Source of the DNA: Nocardia sp. NBC_00508
Lineage (GTDB): Bacteria; Actinomycetota; Actinomycetes; Mycobacteriales; Mycobacteriaceae
NCBI RefSeq assembly: GCF_036346875.1
Contig: NZ_CP107852.1
Coordinates: 1,674,001 to 1,738,000 of the forward strand
Length of the DNA: 64,000 nucleotides
Direction: 5' to 3'
The notes beneath the pieces are model-generated. The model saw nothing but the letters and a program-made list of their open reading frames with translations, searched no databases and was not told where the DNA came from. How positions within the stretch are numbered: position 1 is the stretch's first letter; each line of letters begins with the position of its first letter. The position numbers were made by a program, and so were the translations under genes. This document shows, piece after piece, positions 45,526 through 55,283 of this stretch.

Positions 45526-46287
45526 ATGCCAACACGATTCGCCGAGCAGGTCGTCCTCATCACCGGCGCCAGCTCGGGCGTAGGCAAGGCGGTGGCGATG
45601 CGGGTGGCAGCCGAAGGCGCCGCGGTCGTGCTCGGCGCGCGCGGCAAGGACGCGGGTGACCAGGTGGCCGCCGACATCCGCGCGGCCGGTGGGCGCGCGC
45701 TGTTCGTGCCGACCGATGTCACGGTGGAGCAGGACGTGGCCCGGCTGACCGAGGCGGCGCTGTCCGAATACGGCCGCCTGGACGCCGCGTTCAACAACGC
45801 GGGCGCCGTGCACGCGTTCGGGACGGTCGCGGAGATCGACGAGGTGGACTGGCGCTCCGACTTGGAGCTCAATCTCACCAGCGTGTTCTACGGCCTGCGG
45901 CATCAGGTTCCCGCGCTGGCGGCGTCCGGCGGGGGCGCGATCCTGAACAACGCATCGAATCTCGGCGTGGTCGGCATGGGTTCGGTGGCGCCCTATGTGG
46001 CGGCCAAGCACGGGGTGGTCGGCTTGACCAGGGCGGTTGCACTGGAGGCCGCCGACCAGGGCGTTCGGGTGAACGCCCTGGTATCCGGGGCGGTCGACAC
46101 TCCAGCGTTCCGGAACTCGATGGGCGCCACCCCCGAGGGGGAGGCAGCCATCGCCGCGCTGCACCCGATGGGCCGGATCGCCACGCCGGAGGAAATCGCT
46201 TCGTTCTGCGCCTACTTGCTCAGTGGCGAGTCGAGTTTCGTCACCGGTGCGGCACTGGCCATCGACGGCGGCTTCACCGCACGCTGA
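45526..46287 (+). CDS. Short-chain dehydrogenase/reductase
   Basis: A 253-residue classical SDR. TGASSGVGKAVA (cofactor loop) is at residues 13-24, NNAG near 90, the serine in NNASN near 144 and the YVAAK catalytic pair near 158. The C-terminal segment ESSFVTGAALAIDGGFTAR is typical. GGGAAG is before the ATG at 45526. The substrate is unknown. An 8-bp inverted repeat just upstream and a terminator after it suggest a single-gene transcript. Confidence 0.92.
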   Translation: MPTRFAEQVVLITGASSGVGKAVAMRVAAEGAAVVLGARGKDAGDQVAADIRAAGGRALFVPTDVTVEQDVARLTEAALSEYGRLDAAFNNAGAVHAFGTVAEIDEVDWRSDLELNLTSVFYGLRHQVPALAASGGGAILNNASNLGVVGMGSVAPYVAAKHGVVGLTRAVALEAADQGVRVNALVSGAVDTPAFRNSMGATPEGEAAIAALHPMGRIATPEEIASFCAYLLSGESSFVTGAALAIDGGFTAR

Positions 46288-46305
46288 CCCATCCGGGACA
46301 TGGGG

Positions 46306-46346
46306 CCGCCTCGAGGTACCGGTGCAGGCCGGGTACCTCGAGGCGG
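46306..46346. terminator. Perfect 15-bp hairpin between convergent genes
   Basis: CCGCCTCGAGGTACC (46306-46320), an 11-base loop, then GGTACCTCGAGGCGG (46332-46346). It lies between the SDR stop and the fprB stop, so it can end transcription from both sides. Confidence 0.85.
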
Positions 46347-46353
46347 GGTCTGT

Positions 46354-48027
46354 TCAGACGCGAGTCAGCAGACGACGGACGCGGCCGGGACGAGCGGCGG
46401 CTCCCCCGGCGGGCGCGCGCCGGTCGGCGGGCGCGCGCCGGTCGGCGGGCGCGCGCCGGTCGGCGGGCGCGCGCCGGTCGACGAGCGCGCGCCCGTCGGC
46501 GCGTACCGCGGGCTGACGCAGCCGCACCATGCGGTCGAACTCCGCTGCGGTTCCGGTGGGTTCGGGCAGCCGCCCCGCGTTGAAGTCCGCGGCCAGCTGC
46601 CGCACCGTCTCTCGAGCACAGGACTTGTTCGTGCCGATGAAGCCGGTGGGTCCGCGCTTGATCCAGCCGGTGACGTAGGCGCCGGGAACAACCGATCCGC
46701 CCACGCGGTCCAGCACCCGGCCTTCCTCGTTCGGAATCACCCCCGCGTTCTCGTCGAACGGCAGCCCCGGCATCGCGACGCCACGGTAGCCGACCGAGGT
46801 GAGCACCACTCCGGCTCGGAGCCGATCGGTCTCTCCCGTCGCGACGGCCCGAATACGCCCGCCCGGATCGGCGACGAGCTCGGTGCGGCCGACCTCGACT
46901 CCGGTCACCCGGTCGGCGCCGAGGATTTCGGTGGGTGCGGCCAGGTAGCGGAACACGATTCGCTTGCGCGCACCGACCGGCCGGGTGCGCACGCTGTGCA
47001 GCAGTCGCAGCTTCTGTTCGACGTGGAAGGGCAGCTCAGCGCTGAGGCCGGGCAGCTCGCCTTCGATCACGATGTCCACATCGCACCCGAGCAAACCGAC
47101 GAATTCCGGCACGGTGAACGCGGATTCGAGCGGACCGCGCCGACCGAGCACGACCACTTCCTCGACCTTGCTCTCCCGTAATGCCCGCAGCGCGTATGGC
47201 GCGATATCGGTGTGGGCCAGCGTATCCGGGTCACTGGTCAGGACGCGTGCGACGTCGAGCGCCACATTGCCGTTGCCGACGATCACCGCACGACGATCGG
47301 ATAGGTCGAAGACCCGATCCACGTAGTCGGGATGGCCGTTGTACCAGGCCACGAAATCGGTGGCCGACACGGTGCCAGGCAAACTCTCACCCGGGATACC
47401 CAACTTTCGATCCGACGACGCGCCGACCGCGTAGATCACGGCGTGGAAGTGATCGAGCAGTTCGGCCGCCGAAATATGCGCCCCGACCTCTACATTCAGG
47501 TACGAGCCGAACCCCGGCTGCGCCGAGATCAGGTCGAACAGCTCGCCGACCTTGCGGGTCTTGCCGTGGTCGGGCGCGACGCCGTGCCTGGCCAGCCCGT
47601 AGGGCACCGGCAGCCGATCGAGCACGGTCACCGACACGTCGGGCTGGGTCAGCAGCTCGTCGGCGGCATACATCGCCGACGGTCCCGATCCCACGATCGC
47701 CACCCGCAGCGGTGTGCGCTCGGTGCGGATCCGCGCCGCCGGCATCGGCCGGGCCAGCAGCGGGCGCGGCCGGGTCAACCGGTAGAAATCGGCGTTGATC
47801 TCGATGAACGGCTTCTGCTCTTCGGTCAGCTTCTTCGATGACACGATGGCGTCGACCGGGCACGCAGTGGCGCAGGCGCCGCAGTCCACGCACGCCTTCG
47901 GGTCCACGTACAGCATCTCCGCCGTCCCGAAGTCCGGTTCGTCGGGCGTGGGATGGATGCAGTTGACCGGGCAGGCGTACACGCAGGACGCGTCGCTGCA
48001 GCAGGACTGGGTGACGACGTAGGGCAT
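46354..48027 (-). CDS. fprB: Ferredoxin/ferredoxin-NADP reductase fusion FprB
   Basis: A 557-residue protein. The N-terminal 7Fe-type ferredoxin domain (1-80) has cysteines at 9, 15, 19 and 23 and a second CVDCGACATACP cluster. The FAD/NADP domains follow, with VAIVGSGPSAMYAADEL (about 108-124) and VIVGNGNVALDVAR (about 246-259). It passes electrons from NADPH to its own iron-sulfur clusters and to partners. The last 40 residues are replaced by DRRAPA repeats coded by an 18-bp DNA repeat (46408-46497), and the usual C-terminal segment of the family is not seen. It is upstream of the AurF-like gene's stop by five bases and shares its operon. Confidence 0.9.
   Translation of the reverse strand: MPYVVTQSCCSDASCVYACPVNCIHPTPDEPDFGTAEMLYVDPKACVDCGACATACPVDAIVSSKKLTEEQKPFIEINADFYRLTRPRPLLARPMPAARIRTERTPLRVAIVGSGPSAMYAADELLTQPDVSVTVLDRLPVPYGLARHGVAPDHGKTRKVGELFDLISAQPGFGSYLNVEVGAHISAAELLDHFHAVIYAVGASSDRKLGIPGESLPGTVSATDFVAWYNGHPDYVDRVFDLSDRRAVIVGNGNVALDVARVLTSDPDTLAHTDIAPYALRALRESKVEEVVVLGRRGPLESAFTVPEFVGLLGCDVDIVIEGELPGLSAELPFHVEQKLRLLHSVRTRPVGARKRIVFRYLAAPTEILGADRVTGVEVGRTELVADPGGRIRAVATGETDRLRAGVVLTSVGYRGVAMPGLPFDENAGVIPNEEGRVLDRVGGSVVPGAYVTGWIKRGPTGFIGTNKSCARETVRQLAADFNAGRLPEPTGTAAEFDRMVRLRQPAVRADGRALVDRRAPADRRAPADRRAPADRRAPAGGAAARPGRVRRLLTRV
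46408..46497 (-). repeat. 18-bp tandem repeat in the 3' end of fprB
   Basis: The plus-strand unit GGCGGGCGCGCGCCGGTC is repeated exactly four times (46408-46479) and once in altered form (46480-46497). The minus strand codes Asp-Arg-Arg-Ala-Pro-Ala repeats. Copy number can change without a frameshift. Confidence 0.92.
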
Positions 48028-48032
48028 GCGAC

Positions 48033-49040
48033 TCAGGCGACCTTGCTTGCGGCGCGCAGCGGCTCCGACCGGTACCGAGTGGTGTGACCGTCGATGCCGA
48101 GCGCCTTCCAGACGGCCTTGGCGACCGGGGTCATCAGCCCGATGTCCTTGGCCAGGGCACGCACGTCACAGAAGTAGTCGCTGAAGACCTGCTTGGCCTC
48201 CTTGGACCCGTAGAACAGCTCCTTGCGAACCTGCCCGGGAATGTCGAACTCGGCGAAGAACGCCCGCGGCGGAGTCACGATGGCGCGGCCGAGGATCCAC
48301 ATGACGATCGGCATGGCCAGCGACAGAATGAACTTCTGCCTCGGGTTCGCCTGCGGCACATGGTTTTTCAGGAACTCGTGCGCAAAGGAAATGTGCCGCG
48401 CCTCTTCCGCGACGTGAATGGCCATCACGCCGCGCATGATCGGGTGCACCTCTTCATCCGAGCGCAGGATCTGCTTCTGGATGTGGTCGATCGGCTCTTC
48501 ACCGGCCAGCACGGCCATGAAGAACAGGTTCGGGAACCACGCCGCCACCGGCGCGGCGAGATACTTGAACGTGCTGACCAGCGGCCCCATGCCGGGCACG
48601 TCCAGCCCGATCCGGTTGACCATCTCCTGGAACATCAGGGTGTGGTTGTGCTCCTCGATCATCTCGTGGGAGCAGTACCGGAACTCCGGCGAACCGTTCG
48701 GCAGGCCGAAGTTGTGGATGACCATGCCGCTGATCAGGATCGACTCGAACTGCAGGCCGACCTTGGCGATGTTCGCCTGCCGGTACTTGCCGACCGCGAT
48801 CTTCTGTTCGGTCGACAGCGCCTGGTACCAGGGGTGACGGGCCACCGTGTCGGCGGATACGGGCAGGATCCAGCGCTCTTCTCCGGCGTCGGCGGCGAAG
48901 TCGGGGTTGTCCCAGTCGATGTCCTCGAACGGGTCGAAGTGCTTGTCGACCGATCCTTCGGAGAGCAGCAGCAGCTTCGCGGCGTACTCCTGCGCCTTCT
49001 CCAGATCGGGATCCACTGCGGGCGTCACGGCTGTCGACAT
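48033..49040 (-). CDS. AurF-like diiron oxygenase
   Basis: A 335-residue protein. Diiron ligand motifs are seen: Glu in LQFESILISGM, EExxH in HEMIEEHNH and EExxH in VAEEARHIS, with a further Glu/His region. AurF-family enzymes oxidise amines and need an electron donor; the neighbouring FprB fusion is a natural partner. The same pair occurs in mycobacteria. The frame is open to 49085, but the ATG at 49038-49040 has GAGG upstream. It is five bases before fprB's start in the transcript. Confidence 0.85.
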   Translation of the reverse strand: MSTAVTPAVDPDLEKAQEYAAKLLLLSEGSVDKHFDPFEDIDWDNPDFAADAGEERWILPVSADTVARHPWYQALSTEQKIAVGKYRQANIAKVGLQFESILISGMVIHNFGLPNGSPEFRYCSHEMIEEHNHTLMFQEMVNRIGLDVPGMGPLVSTFKYLAAPVAAWFPNLFFMAVLAGEEPIDHIQKQILRSDEEVHPIMRGVMAIHVAEEARHISFAHEFLKNHVPQANPRQKFILSLAMPIVMWILGRAIVTPPRAFFAEFDIPGQVRKELFYGSKEAKQVFSDYFCDVRALAKDIGLMTPVAKAVWKALGIDGHTTRYRSEPLRAASKVA

Positions 49041-49203
49041 CGTCGTCACTGCCTCTCCTCGATGCGACCATTTACTGTGTCTCATAGTTACACCAATGTA
49101 GAGTTACGTCAACCCAGCAGTTGCTCGGGCCGTCCGGCGATGCGCGCCCTCATCACGCGCACCACCGGACGGCCCGTCCTATACCGCCGCCCCGATCTGC
49201 GAC

Positions 49204-50337
49204 TCAGCTCATAAGCGCTCCGTCCCCTGCCGCCAACAGAGACGTCGCGAGCCCGGTCGTCCACACCCCTGCGACGACGACCGCCTTGGTCAACCGGCGC
49301 CGGGTCCGGCGGGACAGCATCAGGGCGCGGGTAGCGGCGCGACGACGGGCGCGGCGGCGCCTGATGCGTCGCTTCTCAGCCGCCGCCTCCGCCGCGGCCG
49401 CCGCCCTGCGACCGAGGATCGCGGCGCCGTCGGCGATGGTCCGCTCGGGATCCGGCGCCGAAATCACCGGCCTGGCCAATTCCTCCGCGAGAACCTCGGC
49501 GACCTGGGCGGGGCGCGCCGCACCGCCGACCACGAGGACGCAGTCGACATCGGCCATGGTGAGGTCCGCGACCCGCAGGCAGCGGTAGACGAGCTGCACG
49601 GATTCCCGGACATGACGGGCACGCAGTTCGTCGACCGCCGCATCGGTGACCGATTGCGCGACCGAGGATGAGGGCAGAGCGTGTCCGGCCTGTTCGGCGA
49701 CCGATGTGCCGAACGCGCGTCCGCCGAAGTCGGTGGAGCGCAACGACACGCCGACGATCGGATTGCGCGGACACCCCGCCCCCACCCGGACCAGGGTGAC
49801 ATCGAGCCCCGCGCCGCCGAGATCGTAGACCAGCGCGAGTCCGGGCATCAGCGGACCGCGATCGGCTTCCAGCCAGGCCGTCGCCGCGACCGGCTCGGCG
49901 ACCAAGGCGACCTGTCCGAGTTCGACACCGGCCAGTGCCGCGCGTAGCTCGTCGACCTGCTCGTCGGCGTAGCGGGCCGGATAGGCCATCGCGATACCGA
50001 TGCCGCCGCCGGCCGGATGATCCTCCAGCACCTCGCCGATCAGGCACTTCGCCACCGTGGCGACGAGGTCCGCGGGAGCGAGCGCGCGGTTGCCGACCCG
50101 GGCCCACGTGCTCGAACGCTGCGTGAGGTCGGCGAACTCGGTCACCGCGCGGCCGTGCCTCGGCAGCATGCCGAGCTTGGCCACGCCGGTGCTGTCGAAG
50201 GCCAGCGTGGTCCGGCGCGTGATGATCTGCGGGCGCTGCGTTTTGCGGCGCCCCGGCGGAGCCTTGGCCGAACCCTCCTCCACGAGAACGGAAACCGTAT
50301 TCACCGTACCGATGCTCAACCCGAGACCAACCGCCAT
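49204..50337 (-). CDS. Hsp70-like membrane protein, short paralog
   Basis: A 377-residue protein. The ATPase core has LSIGTVNTV at the start, YDLGGAGLDVTLVRVG and VVGGAARPAQVAEVL. A basic region (RRRRARRRAATR) and one hydrophobic segment near the C terminus follow, with almost nothing outside. It lacks a peptide-binding domain. It aligns with the N-terminal half of the protein at 42782. The frame begins at 50421, but the ATG at 50335-50337 aligns with the paralog's start and is preferred. Confidence 0.75.
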   Translation of the reverse strand: MAVGLGLSIGTVNTVSVLVEEGSAKAPPGRRKTQRPQIITRRTTLAFDSTGVAKLGMLPRHGRAVTEFADLTQRSSTWARVGNRALAPADLVATVAKCLIGEVLEDHPAGGGIGIAMAYPARYADEQVDELRAALAGVELGQVALVAEPVAATAWLEADRGPLMPGLALVYDLGGAGLDVTLVRVGAGCPRNPIVGVSLRSTDFGGRAFGTSVAEQAGHALPSSSVAQSVTDAAVDELRARHVRESVQLVYRCLRVADLTMADVDCVLVVGGAARPAQVAEVLAEELARPVISAPDPERTIADGAAILGRRAAAAAEAAAEKRRIRRRRARRRAATRALMLSRRTRRRLTKAVVVAGVWTTGLATSLLAAGDGALMS

Positions 50338-50884
50338 CGCAATCCACCCGATCGCCGTGCCGATTTGCTTCGAACGCCCCCCAGGCAACCACTCCGCGAT
50401 CTTCATGCCAAGGCCGGACAACCGATTGTCCGCAAGCCGCCTGTCCTAGGCTGCGACGCTCGAGCGATCGTCGACGCGCTCACCTGGGCACACCGGGGCA
50501 GACATTCCGTCCAGTCGGATTTCCTTGCGACACGCGGAGATCGACACATGCCCGGTTATGGTTTGCCAGGATGCGAGCCTCGTGCCGGTTCGTCCAGATC
50601 GATCCCCTCGGACGTGCATAGACTTTCCTCGACCAATCCGAAATCCTGAGTGCGGCCGATTAGCGGATCCGAGGAAGGCATCGCTCGGGCAGCGGTCGGC
50701 CGGACCGCTCATTCGGCCTGCTCACCGCAGGCATCGTCGGCGTCGCCGTGCCGCCGCCGCGCTGTCGGCACGGGCTGGCAATCACGCCGCGAATCGGCGC
50801 GAGACAGCCGGCGCCGATCGTCATGGAAGCACAGCAACTTTCCAGCTCACAACGTGCGGAACGGACGAGTGCACCCGAAACCGG
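50338..50884. other. Intergenic region before the sulfate importer's end
   Basis: About 550 bp between the Hsp70-like start and the cysA stop, both minus-strand. ORFs here lack domain features. It should hold the promoter of the Hsp70-like gene. No strong hairpin was seen. Confidence 0.4.
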
Positions 50885-51880
50885 CTACTGCGCAGGCAGT
50901 TCCGGAATGCGGGTGGCCCGGACATAGACCGTCTCACCGTCCGAAAGCCGCAGCGCCTCCGCGTCACCACGGGTGACCTGCGCGGCGAACAGATCTCCGG
51001 TCGCGGCGTTGCGCAGTTCCACGCGCACCTCGAAGCCGAGATGGACCACCCGGTCGACCGTCGCCCTGGTGACGCCCGCCGATTCCGCGGTGCCCTCGTG
51101 CTCGGCGTGCGCCATGCTGGGGTCGCGGCCAACGCGAATGTCGTGTGGACGCACCAAATGTCCGTTGAGCCGGGCCACCGCACCGAGGAACGACATGACG
51201 AACTCATTGGCGGGCCGGTCGTACACGTCCTCAGGGGTGCCGATCTGCTCGATGCGGCCCTTGTTCATCACCGCGATCCGATCGGCGACGTCCAGCGCCT
51301 CCTCCTGATCGTGGGTGACCAGCACGGTGGTCACATGGACCTCCTCGTGCAGGCGGCGCAACCACTTACGCAAGTCCGCGCGAACCTTGGCGTCCAAGGC
51401 GCCGAACGGCTCGTCCAGCAGCAGCACCTGCGGATCGACGGCGAGCGCGCGAGCCAGCGCCATGCGCTGGCGCTGGCCGCCCGAGAGCTGCGCCGGGTAC
51501 CGGTGCTGGAAGCCGTCCAGTCCCACGATGCCCAACAGCTGGTCGACGCGCTTGCTGATCTCGTTCTTCGGGCGCTTGCGGATCTTCAGGCCGAACGCGA
51601 CGTTGTCGCGGACGGTCATGTGTTTGAACGCCGCATAGTGCTGGAACACGAAGCCGATGTCGCGCTTCTGCGGCGGCACCCGGGTGACGTCGCGTCCCGC
51701 GATGCTGACCACGCCGGAGTCCAGCGACTCCAGCCCGGCGATCGAGCGCAGCAGCGTCGACTTGCCCGAACCCGAGGGTCCCAGCAGCGCGGTCAGCTCG
51801 CCGGAGGGGATGTCGATGGTGACGTCGTCGAGGGCCGCGAATGAACCGTAGTTCTTGTTCGCGTTGGTCACGGTGATCAC
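50885..51880 (-). CDS. cysA: Sulfate/thiosulfate ABC transporter ATPase CysA
   Basis: A 331-residue ABC ATPase. Walker [10 protein letters not shown], signature [15 protein letters not shown] and Walker [12 protein letters not shown] are present, followed by a TOBE-type C-terminal domain (about 240-331). It powers sulfate import. The start is a GTG at 51878-51880 that overlaps the cysW stop by three bases (GTGA). It is the last gene of subI-cysT-cysW-cysA. Confidence 0.95.
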   Translation of the reverse strand: MITVTNANKNYGSFAALDDVTIDIPSGELTALLGPSGSGKSTLLRSIAGLESLDSGVVSIAGRDVTRVPPQKRDIGFVFQHYAAFKHMTVRDNVAFGLKIRKRPKNEISKRVDQLLGIVGLDGFQHRYPAQLSGGQRQRMALARALAVDPQVLLLDEPFGALDAKVRADLRKWLRRLHEEVHVTTVLVTHDQEEALDVADRIAVMNKGRIEQIGTPEDVYDRPANEFVMSFLGAVARLNGHLVRPHDIRVGRDPSMAHAEHEGTAESAGVTRATVDRVVHLGFEVRVELRNAATGDLFAAQVTRGDAEALRLSDGETVYVRATRIPELPAQ

Positions 51881-52683
51881 TTTGCGCCCCGCTTACGTTC
51901 GAGGAGGGTCATCAGCAGAAGGGTGACGAGCGCGATGCCCATCAGCAAGGTCGCGGCGGAGTAGGCGCCGAAGGTGTTGTGGTCGTTGATGTACCGGCCG
52001 TGCACGAGCAGCGTCAGCGTCAGCGACTGGCCGGGCAGCGCGGAGGACACCATGATCACCGCGCCGAACTCGCCGAGCGCGCGGGCTACGGTGAGCACCA
52101 CACCGTAGGTCAGGCCCCACCGGATCGCGGGCAGCGTGATCCGCCAGAACGTCTGCCACCGGGAGGCGCCGAGCGTGGCCGCGGCCTGTTCCTGGTCGTC
52201 GCCGATCTCGTGCAGCACCGGCTCGACCTCACGCACCACGAACGGCAGCGTGACGAAAATGGTGGCGATCACCATACCGGGCAGGTTGAAGATCACCTCG
52301 AGGCCCAGCTCTTCCAGCCCGCCGAACCAGCCGCCCGCGCCCCAGAGCAGGATCAGCGAGACGCCGACCACCACGGGCGAGACCGCGAACGGCAGGTCCA
52401 CGATGCCCTGAACCAGGTTGCGGCCCGGGAATTTCCCGCGGACCAGCGCGAGCGCCGTCACGATGCCGAAGACGACGTTCACCGGAACGGTGATCGCCAC
52501 GATCACCAGAGACAGCTGGAACGCCGAGATCGCGGCCGGTGTGGTGATCGAGTCGACGAAAGCGCCTGCACCCCGTTCGAAGGTGCGCCACAGGATGATG
52601 ATCAGCGGCAACAACAGCAGCACGAACAGGTAGCCGAGCGCCACCGTCCGCAACGAAATGCGGGTCAACGGAGACAGTTTCAT
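51877..52683 (-). CDS. cysW: Sulfate ABC transporter permease CysW
   Basis: A 268-residue integral membrane protein with about six hydrophobic segments and the EAA-type loop ([20 protein letters not shown]) that contacts the ATPase. The frame extends to 52716; the ATG at 52681-52683 gives the usual start. It lies between cysT and cysA. Confidence 0.95.
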   Translation of the reverse strand: MKLSPLTRISLRTVALGYLFVLLLLPLIIILWRTFERGAGAFVDSITTPAAISAFQLSLVIVAITVPVNVVFGIVTALALVRGKFPGRNLVQGIVDLPFAVSPVVVGVSLILLWGAGGWFGGLEELGLEVIFNLPGMVIATIFVTLPFVVREVEPVLHEIGDDQEQAAATLGASRWQTFWRITLPAIRWGLTYGVVLTVARALGEFGAVIMVSSALPGQSLTLTLLVHGRYINDHNTFGAYSAATLLMGIALVTLLLMTLLERKRGAK

Positions 52684-52750
52684 CGGGTCGGCTCCATCCT
52701 GCGGGAGTTTCCGCACCCCGGCGACCCGACGAGCGCTGCGCGATTGTGTC

Positions 52751-53644
52751 TCATCGGGTCGCCTGTTCCTTGCGGGCGGTGCGTTCGGCGAGCAGCCGCA
52801 GCACGAGCAGCGTCGCGAACGAGATGGCCAGCAGTGCGACGGACACCGCGGCCGCGTTCACCGGGCGGTCGATCTCGATCTGCTTCTGGATGTACTGGGA
52901 GGCCATCTCGGTCTCGCGCGGGATCGCGCCACCGATCAGCACCACCGACCCGTATTCACCGATCGCACGCGCGAAGGCGAGGCCGCCGCCGCTGATGATC
53001 GCGGGCGCCAGCGCGGGGAGCACGATGCTGCGGAACGTGGTCCAGTTGTTCGCACCCAGTGAGAGCGCGGCCTGCTCGACCTCGCGGTCGGCCTCGATCA
53101 GCACCGGCTGCACCGAGCGCACCACGAACGGCAGCGTGACGAACGCCAGCGCCACCACCAAGCCCGGCTGGGTGGCGTTGAGATGGATGTCGATCGGACT
53201 CTGCGGCCCGTACAGCGAAAGCAGCACGATGCTGGCCACGATCGTCGGCAGCGCGAACGGTAGATCGATCAGCGCGTTGACCACGCCCTTGCCGGGGAAC
53301 TCGTCGCGCACCAGCACCCAGGCGATGAGCGTGCCCATCACCACGTTGATCAGCGCCACCACCACCGAGACGAGCACGGTGATGCGCAGCGAGTCCAGCG
53401 CGGCGGGGGCGGTGACGGCATCGACGAAGCCGGACCAGCCGTCCTCGAAGCTGGTCACGGTGAGCGCTGCCAGCGGAAGGAGCACGATGATGCTGAGCCA
53501 CAGCACTGCGGTGGCGATGCCGAGCGGGCCCACCGAGCCGGTCACGCGCAGCCACGACCAGTTCCAGCGCCCGGTCCGGCGCGCGGCGTCGGAGCTGCCG
53601 GGACCGTCTACCTGCGCGGTCCCGGCGCTATTGCGGTCGATCAC
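52751..53644 (-). CDS. cysT: Sulfate ABC transporter permease CysT
   Basis: A 297-residue permease. Six hydrophobic segments and the EAA loop (AALSLGANNWTTFRSIVLPA) are visible. The first 30 residues are hydrophilic. It follows subI after 36 bp and pairs with CysW in the membrane complex. Confidence 0.95.
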   Translation of the reverse strand: MIDRNSAGTAQVDGPGSSDAARRTGRWNWSWLRVTGSVGPLGIATAVLWLSIIVLLPLAALTVTSFEDGWSGFVDAVTAPAALDSLRITVLVSVVVALINVVMGTLIAWVLVRDEFPGKGVVNALIDLPFALPTIVASIVLLSLYGPQSPIDIHLNATQPGLVVALAFVTLPFVVRSVQPVLIEADREVEQAALSLGANNWTTFRSIVLPALAPAIISGGGLAFARAIGEYGSVVLIGGAIPRETEMASQYIQKQIEIDRPVNAAAVSVALLAISFATLLVLRLLAERTARKEQATR

Positions 53645-53680
53645 AATCGTCCAGTATCCCGTGTAACGTGGGTCACCCGA

Positions 53681-54727
53681 CTACTTGGTCGCCTTGTCGT
53701 AGATCACCGCGACGGAGCCGGTGTTCGCGGCGAACAGCTCCTTGTCCACGGTCTTCCAGCCGCCGAGATCGGCGATCGTCCACAACTTCTGCGGGGCCGG
53801 GAAGTCCTTGGCGTAGTCGGCGGCGACCTTCGGGTCGACCGGACGGAAACCGGCGGCGGCCCATGCCTTCTGGCCCTCGGCGGTGAACAGGAAGTCGCGG
53901 AAGGCGACGGCCTTCTCCTGGTTCTTGCTGTTCTTCAGCACCGCGACCGGGTTCTCGATCTTGAAGGTGGCCGGCGGGACGATGTGTTCGATCGGATCGC
54001 CGTTGCGCTCGGCGAAGATCGCCTCGTTCTCGTAGCTCAGCAGCACGTCACCGGTGCCTTGGAGGAAGGTCTCGGTCGCCTCGCGGCCGGACTTCGGCTG
54101 CACCTTCACGTGCTCGGAGGAGATCAGCCGGCTCAGGTAGTCCAGGCCCGCCTGCGGGTTCTTGCCGCCGTCACTCTTGGCCGCGTACGGTGCCAGCAGG
54201 TTCCACTTGGCCGAACCGGAGCTGAACGGGTTCGGGGTGACCACCTCGATGCCCGGCTTGAGCAGGTCGTCCCAGTCCTTGATGCCCTTCGGGTTACCCT
54301 TGCGCACCACGATCGCGACCACCGAACCGAACGGGATTCCCTTGGTGGCGTCGGCATTCCAGCTCTCGTCCACCAGACCGGCGTCGACCAGCCGGGTGAT
54401 GTCGGGCTCGACCGAGAAGTTAACAATGTCCGCTTCGGCTCCGTCCTTCACCTTGCGGGACTGGTCGCCGGAGGCGCCGTAGGACTGCTGGATCTGGACG
54501 CCCTTGCCCTGCTCGGTCTTGTTGAACTCGGGGATCACCTTGTCGAATCCGGGCTTCGGCACGGCGTAGCCGTAGAGGTTCAGGGTGCCTGCGCTGCCGT
54601 CGGCGTTGCCTCCCCCGACCGTGTCGCTGGCTCCGCCGCCGCACGCCGTCAGCGCGACCGCCGCCAGTGCGGCAAGAGCAACGGCGCTGTAGCGTCGGCG
54701 CGGCAAGAGCCAAGATTTGCGAGCCAT
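53681..54727 (-). CDS. subI: Sulfate-binding lipoprotein SubI
   Basis: A 348-residue solute-binding protein. The signal sequence ends in the lipobox LTACGG, so the protein is anchored outside the membrane through Cys near residue 29. Sulfate-binding family features are QSYGASGDQSRKV, FSSGSAKWNLLAPYA and the PFGSVVAIVVRKGNPKGIKDW stretch. The ATG at 54725-54727 precedes the twin-basic signal region (RKSWLLPRRR). It is the first gene of the transporter operon. Confidence 0.95.
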   Translation of the reverse strand: MARKSWLLPRRRYSAVALAALAAVALTACGGGASDTVGGGNADGSAGTLNLYGYAVPKPGFDKVIPEFNKTEQGKGVQIQQSYGASGDQSRKVKDGAEADIVNFSVEPDITRLVDAGLVDESWNADATKGIPFGSVVAIVVRKGNPKGIKDWDDLLKPGIEVVTPNPFSSGSAKWNLLAPYAAKSDGGKNPQAGLDYLSRLISSEHVKVQPKSGREATETFLQGTGDVLLSYENEAIFAERNGDPIEHIVPPATFKIENPVAVLKNSKNQEKAVAFRDFLFTAEGQKAWAAAGFRPVDPKVAADYAKDFPAPQKLWTIADLGGWKTVDKELFAANTGSVAVIYDKATK

Positions 54728-55205
54728 CGGGATGGACCTTTCGTGCGGACCGCCAGGCGCCCGGTAATACGTCGGTGGCGGCGACAATGGTGATGATCAG
54801 TAGACCTGCCGACGAAGTAAGACGGCAGTGGCGCGACAATCAGCCGCGACGGGCCGGGAGGCGAGCACGTCAGCAGGAAGCGCGCCAGTCTACTGGGAAA
54901 CGAGACGCGGACGTGCCTGGTCGCCGATCAACGACAGTAGACGTCCGCGACCGCGAGGTCGCCGACAGCAATCAACACCAATTCATGGCGGACCTGCGGG
55001 ACTGCGCTCGAAGACACGGGCAGACTCTAACAGAGCGCACGGCGGAGTTCGAATCGAAGACCCCAGGAAGAGCGGGGTTTCATCCCATGATCAGGGGTCT
55101 TGATCGCGCCCGTACCCCCGGTTACCTGCATCGGCGTCCACGCGGAGAGCATCGCGCCGACCGCGGGGTTCTGGTTATCTTGCGGTCACTCTAGGGCCGC
55201 CGCGC
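54728..55205. other. Upstream region of the sulfate importer operon
   Basis: About 480 bp between subI and the small membrane genes. It must hold the subI promoter. I looked for a cysteine-rich leader peptide like that before sirA and found no convincing one. Confidence 0.4.
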
Positions 55206-55283
55206 TCAACGGGTGATCAACCAGGCGACGATGACGAGCACGAGCAGGGCGATCAGCGCGAGCTGGACCCGCGAACGAGGCAT
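55206..55283 (-). CDS. 25-residue membrane peptide
   Basis: MPRSRVQLALIALLVLVIVA followed by WLITR: almost a single membrane segment flanked by basic residues. Its ATG at 55281-55283 overlaps the stop of the upstream gene in a TGATG arrangement, so it is probably translated by coupling. A similar tiny gene is annotated next to the same neighbours in M. tuberculosis, as I recall. Confidence 0.55.
   Translation of the reverse strand: MPRSRVQLALIALLVLVIVAWLITR

Noticed and set aside
54728..55205. A cysteine leader peptide before subI
   Set aside because: The available short frames have no Cys run or Arg-His-Val-Asp core. A four-residue frame (Met-Asn-Trp-Cys) is too short to argue from.
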